Positions 22,960 to 36,700 of a stretch of 64,000 nucleotides of DNA are shown here, piece after piece. A program made the translations under genes and the position numbers. A model generated the notes under the pieces. The model was not told the DNA's origin, searched no databases, and saw only the letters and a list, made by a program, of their open reading frames with translations. Positions within the stretch are counted from its first letter, which is position 1; each line of letters begins with the position of its first letter. Source of the DNA: Labia minor (taxonomy: Eukaryota > Arthropoda > Insecta > Dermaptera > Spongiphoridae); the NCBI GenBank assembly GCA_963082975.1, contig OY720344.1, forward strand, positions 5,257,580 through 5,321,579. The letters run 5' to 3'.

Positions 22960-23587
22960 CCTCCTCTTTTAGGTGAAAGGTCTAAAACACGAAATTTGGA
23001 ATCATTTCGTTGAAATAAAATGCGACATTCGTTTTATCGATTTATGCTAAGGATTGTATAATTAATTTACTTTTTCTATTTTCATTTCTTTCAACCCAAA
23101 ATCCCGGTCATTCGGTAAAAAGGAATGACCCGATACCAAAAATTTGTGGACTACCGTTTCAATATTATTATTTAATGACTGATCATCCATGTCAATATTA
23201 TTTTAATGTTACGATTTTGACCTGAACAAGCATCATTTTAAGCTATTACGTGTTTTTGAGTAATTATATCTTCTATATGTGCTATAAATCCATGATGCTA
23301 CTTCCTGTGAACCTCTTGAAGCTGTAGAGTTTCATTCGATATATACATTTTGACATTGTCATCATGGAAATTTTGTAAACCCAAGTTGTATACGTACATA
23401 TTTCGCTTATAATAAGCTAACGAAACAGACAGTTTAGGATACAGAAGTGCTTTTTGCAAATCAAATGAGAATTCATAATATTTCCTGAAATTTTCTTTTG
23501 CTTTTTTCTGGTCCTCTGCAAGACAATTCCTAGCTCGTTCGGCATTTTGTAATTGTACATCATGACTTTCTTTAAGATGTCATTTTC
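22960..23587 (-). pseudogene. Decayed ORF of an uncharacterised, transposon-like protein (CSGQNRN motif)
   Basis: The minus strand has an open stretch from about 23587 to 23300 without a start codon. It reads through VQLQNAERARNCLAED, FSFDLQKALL, PKLSVSLAYYKRNMYVYNLG and LQNFHDDNVKMYI. After a frame change comes RGSQEVASWIYS. After another comes DACSGQNRNIK, at about 23215-23245. Proteins with FDLQK, YYKR, SRGSQE and SCGGQNRN in this order are multi-copy and uncharacterised in many insects and look transposon-derived. I recall the pattern but cannot name the superfamily. Stops and frameshifts show it is dead. Confidence 0.6.
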
Positions 23588-24031
23588 AAGTTGTGTTTAT
23601 ATAATTTTTTTAAATTTTTGATTTAGACCACTTTCATAATCATTAAATGAATTCCGTACAAAGTTAAAATTACAACCACTATCTGCAGGTTATTTTTGAC
23701 GATATCGTAAAAATTGCATTGAATAAATTTAATTATTAAGAATAATTAATTAATAACAAAAGTTCATTTCCAAAATTTTGTAATTTATTTACATATGATT
23801 CATTAGATGTGTTAAAATTTAAACAAATTCAAAAATTCAATTTTTAAATTTATATAGAATTTTATATTATTTTTTATTAATATCACATCACAAAAGAAAA
23901 TTATTTATTAAACATAAAAAATAAAAAAAAGAAATCTATAAAAAAAATTATAAAGAACATTATCATTTCAAAAAAATCCTTCTCGCGAGCGGTTTAATAT
24001 TTCAAAAATACAAATATATATACTTATACAA
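23588..24031. other. AT-rich spacer
   Basis: Nothing recognisable was seen. It may contain the lost N-terminal part of the relic ORF at 22960-23587. Confidence 0.4.
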
Positions 24032-24313
24032 GGCGCCATTGGGTGTGTGGGTAGCGAACCTGCCTCACATTCACATGGTCCCCGGTTCAAGTCCCGGGCC
24101 TGGCAAGGGAATTTCCCTAGCTGGGGTCTATGGGATGGAGTCAATCCAGCCTCCGGGAACAACATTGGGAAAAAGCTAATTGATAGCGGCTCCGATCAAG
24201 AAAATCAAGGTAAAGGTGGAGAGGAACCGTTCTACTGATCATAGGACACTTCATTGATATAACCGGCTTGATAGGCGTTGTCCTTGCGTAGGACGTACAC
24301 AAGTCAGAGGTTT
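24032..24313 (+). repeat. tRNA-derived SINE, full-length plus-strand copy
   Basis: The head GGCGCCATTGGGTGTGTGGG reads like a tRNA 5' part, and TGGGTAGCGAACC resembles an A box. CGGTTCAAGTCCCGG at about 24082 is a clear B box. The body continues with GGGTCTATGGGATGGAGTC and CGATCAAGAAAATCAAGG, and the tail ends in GTAGGACGTAC and AGTCAGAGGTTT. Further copies lie at 36730-37005 and 32950-33180. It would be transcribed by RNA polymerase III and moved by a LINE. Confidence 0.85.
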
Positions 24314-24373
24314 ATGTTCAAATAGGTAGGCTATTTGAATTCTCCCGCCTATTTTTAATCAAACAATTGACAA

Positions 24374-24416
<43 letters not shown>

Positions 24417-24600
24417 CATATTTCATACTAAATTTGAATTCCACAGAAAAAAAATCAACAAAAAAGACCAATATTCACTGAAAAGTGATTTTTTTTTTCT
24501 TTTTTTAAATCAATTTTAATTAAACATTATTTAAATTTTTCTTTATAATCATAAATTTTTTATAAGTATTTTCAGTTTGACAAGAAGCCAATTGTTTAAA
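24314..24600. other. Spacer with (AT)n microsatellite before WARS2
   Basis: An AT dinucleotide run spans about 24379-24413. It is followed by the AT-rich 5' flank of WARS2. Confidence 0.6.
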
Positions 24601-27271
24601 ATGTTTAAAATTTTCTCAACAAATATTAAAAGTTTTATTAAGAAAAATGTTCATTTTATATTAAAAAATACATATTGTTCTAATGTAAAATCTGAATTAT
24701 TGATATATTAATATTATTTTTTAAGTTTATATTGAATTATAATTATTTTTTTAACAAGGTCAATCACACAAGAATATTATCTGGAATTCAACCAACAGGT
24801 TCTATTCATTTAGGCAATTATTTTGGAGCAATAAAAAGTTGGGTTGACATTCATAATAAAAATTCTGATGTATTATTTAGTATAGTTGATCTTCATTCAA
24901 TTACAATCCCTCAGGTATAATGTTTCATTTTTAAGACAATATAATAATAATATATACAATCAAGTTTGTCAGAGTTTCACATTTTAGAATAAAATAGTGA
25001 AATAGAAAATAATTAGGAATCATATGATCCATATCAAAAACTCACAAAAAATAATTGTTTAAAATAATCATTTATTTATAATATCTGTCAATAATTTAAT
25101 ATTCTTAAATGAAATTTTTTTTCCATCAGTAATATTTAATAATTGGCTATTTCTCTAGAATATATAATAACATAGAATAAAAATATCTTGGTATAATAAA
25201 AACAAAATTAATTTCATATTTTCCATTAGGAATAAAACTTAATCTATCATTTAAGAATAAAGGATTTTATTTTATTCACCATCATGAATAAAAAACAAAA
25301 CAAAACACTTTTTATATAAATTAATCTTACAAAAGGCAAAAAAAATACCAATTTAACAAAATATTCTTTTTATTTTTTATTAATTTCAAATATTTGTCAT
25401 AAAAAGTTCAATAAACTAACAAAAACAAATGTCGAAAGAGAAATAAAATTCTTGGTTTAATAAATATAACTCATATTAATTGAAAAAACTAATAATATTA
25501 ACAATATAAAATATTATTATGAAATTCATTCTAATTTTAAAATTAAAAATGATACATAAAATTCAGATTCAAGTCAATTTATTAACATCAATTAATCACA
25601 ACATATTAAACAAACAAAACTATTATATAGAATACATTTTATAATGTATAATAAACTTGGACAACTTTTTTTTATTTTCATTTAACTATAATAATTTTAT
25701 ATTTTTAATGTTTTATTTAAAATATTAATTTATTTTTTTCTTTTTATAGAAACCAAAAACATTACAAAATAATATAATAAAAGCAACGGCCATATTATTA
25801 GCCTGTGGAATTGATCCTAAAAAATGTATTCTTTTTCAACAATCAATGGTAGATTTTTTATATTTAATATAAAAATATTCTTTAATATAAAAATTATTTT
25901 ATTTTTTTTTTTGTAATTTTATTTTAAGGTACCTCATCATTGCGAATTATTTTGGATTCTTGGATGTTTAATGACAATGGCTAGACTTTCACATTTTCCA
26001 CAATTTAAAGAGAAAACTGAATCATTGAAAGAAATTCCATTAGGATTGTATTTATATCCTGTATTACAGGCAGCTGATATTCTACTTTATAAGTAAATAC
26101 TATCAATTAATAAAAATCCCTTTCATTTTTAAATAAAAACAAATAGCATCCCAATTAATATGAAAACTTGTCATTATATTTTGTATTTTTATTCCAAGGG
26201 CAAATCTTATACCTGTTGGTGAAGATCAATTACCACATTTACAAATGACACAACATCTTATTAAAACATTTAATTCAAAATTTGGATTAACATTTCCAAA
26301 TATTAAAATATTAGTAGGAGGTAAATATATGAATTATTTTCATTTTCAATATTATTGACATTATTTTTTCATTTTCAATATTTATTCATTTTCATTATTG
26401 ACTTTCTATTCTATTAATAAATTATTAATAAAGATATACATATTATTATATTCATTGCTATAATAATATTATTCTAAATAAATGAAGGCTAATCTAATGG
26501 GTGTATAATCAAGTAATTAATATTATAATTCTTTATTTTATTCATTCAAAATACTAATAATTAATTTAATCTTCAGAGATTTTAACCATTTTCAGGACGT
26601 TAATTATTTTAAGTAGCCCGTCTTCTCTCATTCTATCTACGTGTGTGCGGCCTAAAGTTTCCACCTGATTTTTTTTTTTATTATTTTAAGATTCTCATTC
26701 AGCTAAAATAAAAAGTTTAAGGAACCCATTAAAGAAGATGTCTAAATCTGATCCCGATGCTAAAAGTTGTATTTATTTGGATGATGAACCTGAAATAATA
26801 ATAGAAAAATGTAAAAAAGCAATAACAGATTTTACATCTGATTTAAGTTATGATGCGACAGAACGGCCTGGTGTATCCAATTTAATAAGTATACATTCAT
26901 TATTCACGGGAAAAACTTTTGAACAAATTATATTAGAAAATAAAGGAGTTGATACGGGAAAGTAAGTGTATATATTTATATTAAATCTTTATTATTATTA
27001 TTATTAAAATTTCAATATGTAATATCTTTTATTATATTTTAGATATAAACTAATGCTGGCTGATATAATTATTGAAAATTTAAAACCTATAAAACAAGAA
27101 TATAAAAAACTTATAAATGATCAAGAATATTTAATAAATATTTTAAAAGATGGCTCTGAAAAAGCAATACAAATTGCAAATGATAATTTATTTGATATTA
27201 AAAGTAAAATAGGATTAAATATTGAAAATTTTTGTTTGATAGAAAAAAAACAAACACTATATTCAAATTAA
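24601..27271 (+). CDS. WARS2: Tryptophanyl-tRNA synthetase, mitochondrial, seven exons
   Basis: This class I synthetase charges mitochondrial tRNA-Trp in the matrix. The exon model is 24601-24684, 24759-24914, 25750-25848, 25929-26092, 26199-26320, 26691-26961 and 27043-27271. All introns are GT-AG with matching phases. The 1125 nt give 374 aa, against about 360 in human. Exon 1 supplies 28 residues rich in K, N and S with no acidic residue, as in a mitochondrial presequence. It is inferred from splice signals and fit. If exon 1 is wrong, an alternative non-ATG or later start near 24732 would be needed. The HIGH-type signature PTGSIHLGN is at residues 40-48. [10 protein letters not shown] follows at about 75, then [18 protein letters not shown] and [11 protein letters not shown]. 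The KMSKS loop is exact at residues 224-228. An AATAAA lies at about 27290. Confidence 0.93.
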
Positions 27272-30200
27272 CTAAATTATCTATTTTAAAATAAATACAA
27301 AATGTAAATATTTTTTCCTTTTAAATCCCTTTTTATCCAATATAAAGATTTTTTAAAATTTTAAGTGAAGAATTTTTAAATTTGAAATTCATATTTTTTA
27401 ATTAAAGATGTGTAAATCTTATATGAATTGTTTATTTTTAAAAAAGGGGCTTTTGCTCTAGAAAAAATAAATATCATGTAATTTATTGGAAATTTCTTAA
27501 TTATTATTAATTAATATTTAATATTTTAAAAAATTCTATTTGTTCGATTTAAAATTGGCTTATCATTGATTACAGATTAATGATTTCTCAAAATAATAAA
27601 AAAAAATGAACTTTAGCCACAAGAATATCTGAGCTATTTTTTTTAATCTTTGAATTTTTATATTTTAAAAATTTTCCAATTTATATATATAATATATTTT
27701 GGTTAATTTCATGTAGAATCTGACAGTTTAGGCAATACAAATTATATCTATTTTGCAAAAGTTTTTTTTTAACAATCCTGTCTCTCAAGTATAAATAAAT
27801 TCAAAAAGTAATCATAGAACATAGATTTGGAATAAACATACTCTATTAAAAACATATAAATTACTACAAGTATCTCTCAATATATTCACCTCTATTTTAA
27901 TATAAATCTTTGGGATAGAATCTAAGTGAAAATTTAATTCTAATTTATGCTAACGAGTCATTCAAGTGTAAACTTAATTAAATGAGGATTAAAAAGAAAA
28001 AAAAATAATTAATATTAATTCTCATTTAATTTATTTAATACTCAACATTTCTATCATCATATTTATGAAAAAAAAATAACTTAAATCTGAAAAAGAGAAA
28101 TTCATAAAATAAAAAAAAGGATAAACTTCGATATTTTTATTAAAAGAATAAACATCTCAACATTTATTTAGGTCGTAAATCAAATGTATATAATTTAAAT
28201 TTATATTATATATCAGTAAATCTGTACATGATTGAGCATTTATCAAAACTGCTTCTTTTTTTAAATATAACATAAGTTGACCTCTCAAGTACAGATATTT
28301 ATATATATTTTTTTATAGAAAGAAATTTTAAAAATTAGAGACGAAATGCTATATATTTTTAATTTTTTTATATTTTCAATTAAATTAAACTTGCTTGGAT
28401 AAAATATAGAAATAATTTAATTTTAAGGAATTTAAAAGATTTTAAGTCAATTATCAAATTCGTTTTAAATAAATAAATATATTTTATAAAAATTAATAAT
28501 AAAAATAATAGACTTTAAATCTAGAGATCAAATATCAATTCCTAATATATTAAATTACATATAAAAAAATTGTATTCTCATTTTAGATCTTATATTATAT
28601 CTTATTATATTAGAAGCCAAATGTAAACAAAAAAAAAAGATTATTTTATTTAAACCATACATACACATAGACATTTCGACTCTATTTTTAAATTTTTATT
28701 ATATCCAACTAAATTAAAAAATAAAGTATATGGTAAGTGTGTAGTAAAATTCACAATTTAAATTTCTTTAGGGAAATACTAGAAAATACGTGAGAGAATT
28801 TTAGATCGTACCATGTGTAAATATAAAAATTATCCAAGCAAGGGCTTCTTTAGAACTTTTATCCAAATTTAAATTAGTTTTGGTAAGCTTTTTTATAAAT
28901 AAAAATGATTGTATATACATATATATATATATATATAGATATTTTTATTTCAAACATTTTAGGCATTTTTAAAATTTATATTTAGTAAATTTAAGAATAC
29001 AGGAACAGAATGAACAACTACCTGCATTCATTAATTGTTTGAAACAAAAATTAACCATATTTCCTTATTGAGATGTTAAGTTAATAGAATTTCAACATAT
29101 CCATAACTTTCTTTTAATTTATGTTTATGAATTATTATATAATATAATTAATTTTTCATGAATTAAATCGCAACATTAATATATGAGGCCATTCAATACA
29201 AATTATGGATATGATTGATTATAAATTGATAAAAAAAAATCTTGTTTATTCAAAAATAAATTAATTTTATAATTTTAAAATAGTTCTGCATTATTTAATC
29301 AGATAATTTATGAAGCACAACTTATATTTAGTATGATAAGTTTAAAAAACTAGAAACAAATTTAATATATACTTATAGCTATTGTTAAACAAAATTATCT
29401 ATTAGTCAATTTGATAAAACGTCGTCGTCAATTTTAATATGAGAATTTTATATAAAAAATAAAATAAAAGATTATGATAATGAGGTATATAATGTTTTTA
29501 CCTTCTTCTAATGTTATTCCAAAAAAATAATATAAAATAACATTAAAAATTAGGAACATATAAATTAGAAATTAAATTAAATTTATTATATATAGATATA
29601 GTTGTAATTTACTAATAAAATAATAATTTCTTAATTTTCCCATTTCATTATTAATGTATTAAATTTTCAGTTAATTATAATAAAGTTAAAACATTTTTTA
29701 CTTTAGTGAATAAATTACTCTAGTTAAAAATGAATTTTTAAAATTAACTGAAAAATTAATAATTAAATTTAAAATTGTAAATTTTATGACATTGGTTCAA
29801 CTACTTTTACAAATTATTTCATATATTATATAATAAATTATGTACATTACAATAAAATAATTACCAATGCCATTTTTTTTTAAATTATATAATTAATTTT
29901 TGAAATTAGAATTAAACAAACATTGTTTTCTTTTCATTTAATTATTTATAAAAATTTCCTATTCACATTTTAAATATATATGAATACAAAGGCAAATGTA
30001 AATATGCATTTAAAAATGTCTAAAAAATGATGAATGTAATGATTATTTAAAAAAACAAACAAACATTATTTATATATTAATTAAGAAAATTGAATTAGTA
30101 GAGCCAGGACAACAACGCGACAATTTATTTAACAAGGAGAATCTGTTAAGCTTTTAAGAGAGATATGAAAATATCATCGTCCTTAATATTTTCTTATTAA

Positions 30201-30462
30201 TGTATATACATCAACGTATTAGAATGTTTAATTTTATTTTATTTATTATATCAATTAATAATTTTAAATAAAAAGTAATTTTTAAACTAAATATATTATA
30301 AATATATGTAAAAATAAAATTAATTCAAATACTAAAAAAAATATTCTTATACATGTAAACATATATATATATATAAAAGATTTATTATTTTTTTTTAAGT
30401 AAAAAAAATAAATATACTTTATAAAAATAATAAGTGTATAATATATAATAATAATAATAATA

Positions 30463-30497
<35 letters not shown>

Positions 30498-30776
30498 GAA
30501 AGTATATACTATAAAAAGCCTTTCTTAGTTAGTGGGGTAGCAACAACGAGAGGCATTAAAATTAAAAAAAAAATGTTGTTTTAGTTTATATATATATATA
30601 TTTATATATATATATATATATATATAAATATATATATATTTTTTATTTTATTTATTTTTTTTTTTTTAATTTTTTTAATTTTTATTATCTTCTCTTGAAT
30701 TGATTTATAGACTAGAAGAGATTCCAATACCAATAACTCGCTCCTTTCATTTAACGGGCGAGCATTGTGGCCATCG
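27272..30776. other. Long AT-rich region between convergent WARS2 and zinc transporter genes
   Basis: No coding region or RNA gene is recognisable in 3.5 kb. There are AT runs near 28917-28938, AAT trinucleotide repeats at 30450-30498, and AT runs at 30588-30640. The minus-strand side nearest 30776 should be the 3' UTR of the zinc transporter. Confidence 0.5.
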
Positions 30777-33700
30777 TCAAACATTATCCGACGCTGTTAT
30801 TGAATCGTTGTTGGTTGATGTTGTGGTGGATGATGTTATTGGTGGTAAAGATGATAATGTTGAATTGGCAGTGATAGTTGCCGTGGTGCCATCCCCACCA
30901 CCAAGTAAATGTCCACTTTCCATTTCACTAAGCTCTTGGACACGATTTGTAAAACTAGAGGCACTATTCCGTTGTCGACATAAATATGGAGTATCACCAG
31001 GCGATGGAGTATCTCGACCCTAGACAAAAAAAAAAAATCATTACTATTTATTAGAAATTAGACAATAACTATATTTAAATAAAAGTAATTTAAATGGTTA
31101 TACTATTATTGGCCTCCACAAAAAACTTTCATTTACCAGTCTATTCTTTTTTCATGTTTTTTTTTTCTTTTTCCTTTGATATTAATTATCAATTATTTAT
31201 TTATCCATCATCAAAGAATATTAACATTTTGAAAGTGTAATTCAAATTAGAAAAAATCTTCATGATTTTAAATATATCATTAAATAGATACTAGTATGTT
31301 TATTATTATTATTATTAAGAACAATAATTGAGCCAGTTATTTTGAAAGTGGCCTAACTAAATCCGTTTTTCATTTTTTTGCCTGTTACAATGGGTACATA
31401 TACAACTTCATGTTATTTATCAGTGAAGTATTTCAAGTTGTTTTTATTCCAAGCAAATACGAAAAATTTTTGACACATAAGTTTTCAGAATTAGTTCAAT
31501 AACTAAACCCTGTAGTTTGAAAGTGGCCTAATTCTATTATATATTTACATCAAGATTTTGAAGTGGTGGAAATGTCATTAAAAAAAATAATATACTGTTC
31601 GTTCCCCAAAATGATTACTAGATTATTAAAAAGTGTCGGAAAGGTAATAATTTTATTAAATGAAATGCGACAAGATTTTGTATCGACAAAATTATTAGAA
31701 GACGCAATTTTTAAACGATAAAAGAATTCTGATGGAGAATCAGTAAACTGGTTAAAAATATGTTCGATGCGTTTTGTCAAAAATGAACCGTATAAAATGT
31801 TCTATAAAACATCAATGAATGAATAAATTAGATTATTAAAAAAAAATGTTAAATAAATATTTTTTTTGGAATAGTAGTCTTTGATTCAATCAATATTTCG
31901 ATCTCCCATCTTGCCTTTTTCGGAAACATATCTCTAAATATTAAAATTAATATATTATCTGACCCACAGTAGCAAATGAAATTAAGAAAAGATTTTTAAA
32001 ATAATTATTTTTTTCTCAATGGTATAGTAAATTAATTAATAATTAATCATTCTGAAAAAATATTAAAAAGAATACGTTACTTACATGTTTACTGGGGCCA
32101 CAACATGTGCTTAATGTACATGGTTTATCAGTTTTGGGGCAATCAAGGACGCAATCTTCACCTGGTCCAGGTTGTACCATATCTTCAGGAAACTAAAATA
32201 AAATAAAAAAATATCCATTTCTTTGAAATAATAATGACAAATAAATTAAATTTATAATTTATATCAAGTACTGTATTTGTTGTTAATTAACATACATAAT
32301 AAAGTGACTAATATATTATTATTATTATTATATTAATATAAATAAAAATTATTTTATTTTTATTTTATTGGCACACGTTATTCAGTTTAACAATCTATTA
32401 GATAACTTATAATATTAAATATTTAAATAATATATAATAAATTTTTTTATGAATTAAAATCTTCGAGATTTTTTACCACTGAGCTAAGCTCTTGATAAAA
32501 TATCTTCTTTTTAAAACATAAATAATATAATTAAAGGGTATATTAAGTTTATTAACTTAACAACTTTATATGTCATATATTCAGAAAATTAAATGGACGG
32601 ATGAGTTATTTGGAATCTTTTTCTTTCTCTTTAGTGGGGTGGTTGTTAGAAGGAGGAGAAGGGGTGGGGTGGGGGGTGTAGTAGTGGTGGTGGTGAGATG
32701 TTGAACTAAATTAAAATTATAATATATTCTCTGCGCCGTAGAAATTTTAAATATAAAAATATTTTTATTGTTGACAATTTCTTCAATAAACAAGAAATTC
32801 AATAATCTGAAGGGAATCAAGAAAAATAAAATTATTTTCTTGAAATTTGTTCTATTTTGATCATACAACAAAGACCCTCTAAATAATTAACACTTGAAAC
32901 AATTTTTTATAATTATTCCAAACCTTTCGCTACCATTACTAAAAAAAAACAAAAAACCTGTGACTTTGTACGTCCTACGCAAGGACAACGCCTATCAAGC
33001 CGGTTATATTAATGAGGTGTCCTATGATCAGTAGAACGGATCCTCTCAACCTTTACCTTGATTTTCTTGATCGGAGGCGCTATCAATTAGCTTTTCCCTA
33101 ATGTTGTTCCCGGAGGCTGGGTTGACTCCGTCCCATAGACCCCAGCTAGGGCCATTCCCTTGCCAGGCCCGGGACTTATATAGGGAAAGTATATAGAAGA
33201 ATTTAATTTTTGCTTTAAGGGGAATTATTTTTTTCTTTTTCTAAAAAGGCGAATATTTGTAGTTTGTAGACTTGGGGATGGGGGAAAGCGAATCCCACCT
33301 CTCCACCTGAATCATCTGACCTCGTTTATACCAAAAATATTTACATTGAAATATACAATGTTTTTGATAAAAATTATTTAAAATTTTATAATGAAATTTG
33401 TAAATCCAAAATAATTTAAAAAAAAAAAATTAAATGTAGGAATAAATCCTTTAAAAATAGTTATAATTATATTATTTTTTTATTAAGATAAAGATGGGGT
33501 TAACAACGTTGACCATCCTCGTGGTCCCGAGTTCAAGACCCGAACTTGGCAAGAGAATTTCTCTAGCTGAGCCCTCCCGGCAGAGAGGATCCGTTCTACG
33601 GATCATACAACACATTTATGAAGGGAATGGTTCACCATGAGGTATTTCCAGCTGATGAAACGATTACTCACAACTCTATTGTGAACCGCTAAAGAGATTA

Positions 33701-36700
33701 AGCCAGGCAATTGTATGATAATAGTAACGGCAATACACTTCTATATTGACCCATCAAAAGTTGCAAGAGTTTGGTTAAGAAGTTTTATATAATTCACCCT
33801 CCACCCCCTCTCTGACTATCACTTATTTCGATCTCTTCAGAACTCTCTTAATAGAATTATTAACTGGATTCAAAAGAGGCATGAGAAACCATTTGATTCA
33901 GTTTTTCAAGCAGAAACAGCAGAAATTCTTTACTGATGGCATCATAGTTCAAAAAAGCCCAAAAAAGCGAAACATCGTCAATATAATTGGCATATTTGGT
34001 TTAAATAAATTAATTTTCATTTATTAATAAGTTGACCTGTGGCCAGGCACAGAACCGACCGACGTTTGAAATAAAATAATTTCCAGAAACAGAAACAATT
34101 TCAAATAATTTAAATGGATCTATTAATGCAATAAAAAACAGATAGGCTTATAACATAAATATTTTTAATTTTATTTTATTTATAATATAAGTAGCTGGCT
34201 GTGACGTCATGAAGAGTTGGGTGACGTCAAATAATTTTAAATTAAGAAAAAACTAATGAAGATGATTTTTCCCGAGGATAAAACCAATTACAAAGTGCAT
34301 GATTCGTGGAGATATGTAAAAATCTCCACATGTGAAATTTGGTGAAAACAATACCTCCCTTACTATCGTCGGTCGGTAAAAAAAGGGCATTAACATTTTA
34401 CCAGACTCAATATTTTTGTCAAACTTTTCATAAAGTTATATTATATATTTTTGATCTATTAGTAGTAATAGTAAAACTTTTTCCTTTTTCCAAGATCTCA
34501 AACATAAATTTTTCCATCTATTTGAAATTCTTTCCCCCCCTTGTTTTTCAATAAATTCTTCCCTATCCCTCTTATAACTTTATTAATATATATTTAATAA
34601 GTATAAATTTACTTTTATTTTATTATTATTTAATTTTAAATCGAAAATAAGATACAGTGTTAAAAAAAGAAGAAAAAATAATTTCAAATATGCCTAATCC
34701 TTTTCATTTTTAAATGAAATACTATTGGCTTCTTTGGAATTGGAAGGTACCTCAACAAATTCAGGTTGAATTGTCGTTGAATGGATCCCTTCGTTGTGAA
34801 AAAATTCTTTAACACGTTCAGCTATCTTCATATATTCCGAAAGATTACGACATCTAAAAACAAACACCAGGTGATGCATATTATTAATTGTTTAAAATTA
34901 TAAATCAAGAAAAATAATAATAAATAATTGTATATATAAATGTAATTTTAATTTGAACTAATATTCTTTTTTTTTTATTTTAATTGAATGAGAGAAGTTA
35001 CCTAATATGTGCCGAGGCAATGATTCGATCACCTGCTAATTGCCATACATGGAATTCATGAACAGCAAGAACTCCATCCACTTCACTTAATAGTTTATGT
35101 TGAATTGTATCCACTTGAATATGCGTTGGTACAGTTTGTAATAAGATAAGTGCCGACTCTTGAAGAAGTGGCCATACACTATGCAAAATTAAAATAACCA
35201 AGAGAAGTGAAAGGGCTGGATCAATATAATATTTCCATTCCCAATCAGTCCAATATACAATCTAAAAGTAAAAATAAAAATAAATATTTAAACATTTGTA
35301 AGTTTCAAGTCTCGGAATAAATTAAAATTCAATTGTATTCATTTAAACTTACACTGGCTGAAGCGATTACAATCACCGATCCTAATGCATCAGCAAGAAC
35401 ATGAAGAAACACACCACGCATATTCATTTGGGATGCACTTGTTTCACGAGGCCTGTCATGGGAGTGGCGATTTGTTGCTGAGGCTGTTGTCACACCACTC
35501 CGAACTACTAAATTTATTAGAAAAAATAAAAATGAAAAAATAAATGAAAACAAGTTTATGCTAATTCAAAATACAAATAGGGTAATTGTTTACAAAACGG
35601 GAAGCTTCAGGGTTTGGATGAAACTTTACCAGTGGATTGCTTTTTTAATTCCAAATAACTTTTCTTATGCAATATTTCTCGGCTTCTTCTAGTTTACGAG
35701 ATATAAATTAGTATAATTTGTTTATAAATCCATTGATATTCTATTTAGCTAACATCATTTGACCAACAGAGGGATCCACTAATTTTCGGTGATTTTTCAG
35801 TTTATTATTTTTTTATTTTTTTAATTTTCCTATATCCAAACTCAACCTAAAAAACCGAAAATTAGTGAATTAGTCAATAAAACTATTTAATGGCTACACA
35901 TTTAAACGTATATAACCAGCTAATCTGTCAAACTTAAAATTTTTTATTTATCTCGTAAACTAGAAAAGAGCGAGAAATATTGGATAAATTTCTTTGGAAT
36001 TAAAAAAGGATTCCACTGGCAAAGTTTCAAAGCTTCCTGTTTTGTAATCAATCAAATTTTTAACAAACAATTCTAAAGCAATCTGAATAAAAATAATATA
36101 AAATTATTTTACCTTCAACACTGGAATTAGCAGCATTTTGTTGTTCCGATTCTTCATTTACGACAAGCTGTGTTAAACGAGAATGACTGCCTCGATTAAG
36201 CATTCCATTATTGCTATTGCCACCATGCGAATGTCCATGACTGCTTCCGTGCTCTGCATCAATAATAATCACATGATCATATTTATAGAAGAAAAATATT
36301 GATAAATTCTATTGGTATATTTAATTAAAAATGACATTATCATTGAATTTTGAAAAAATTTTATCTTTCACATATAAGTTAACGGTAGATATTTTTAAAA
36401 TAAATTTAAAATCAGTGTTTTATATTTTAATTTTCAATTTTCACTAAATAGATTTATAATATTATTTCCAATTTTGCTTCAGGTTGTAAAATCAAGCAGA
36501 GACAAGAATTTTTAATGATATGTTATGTTTAGTCAGATTAAATTTTTCTTTTCTAAAAACTTGAAAATATGTACTATAATCATGCACACTTTTTTGAATT
36601 TAGTTAAATATAAATGCATAAATATTAGACAAGAAATTATTTTCTTAGGCAATGAATTAAATCTTTATATAAATGAAATTAACGTTTTATTAATTATTAT

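Noticed and set aside
24032-24110. Functional tRNA gene
   Set aside because: A- and B-box-like motifs are present, but no full cloverleaf with paired acceptor stem. The long SINE body follows and several copies exist.
24047-24238. 63-codon ORF in the SINE (and antisense 65-codon ORFs in other copies)
   Set aside because: It recurs with every SINE copy and spans A- and B-box promoter elements of a non-coding repeat.
30700-31023. 107-codon plus-strand ORF opposite zinc transporter exon 8
   Set aside because: It is antisense to an exon with matching splice phase and has no independent support.
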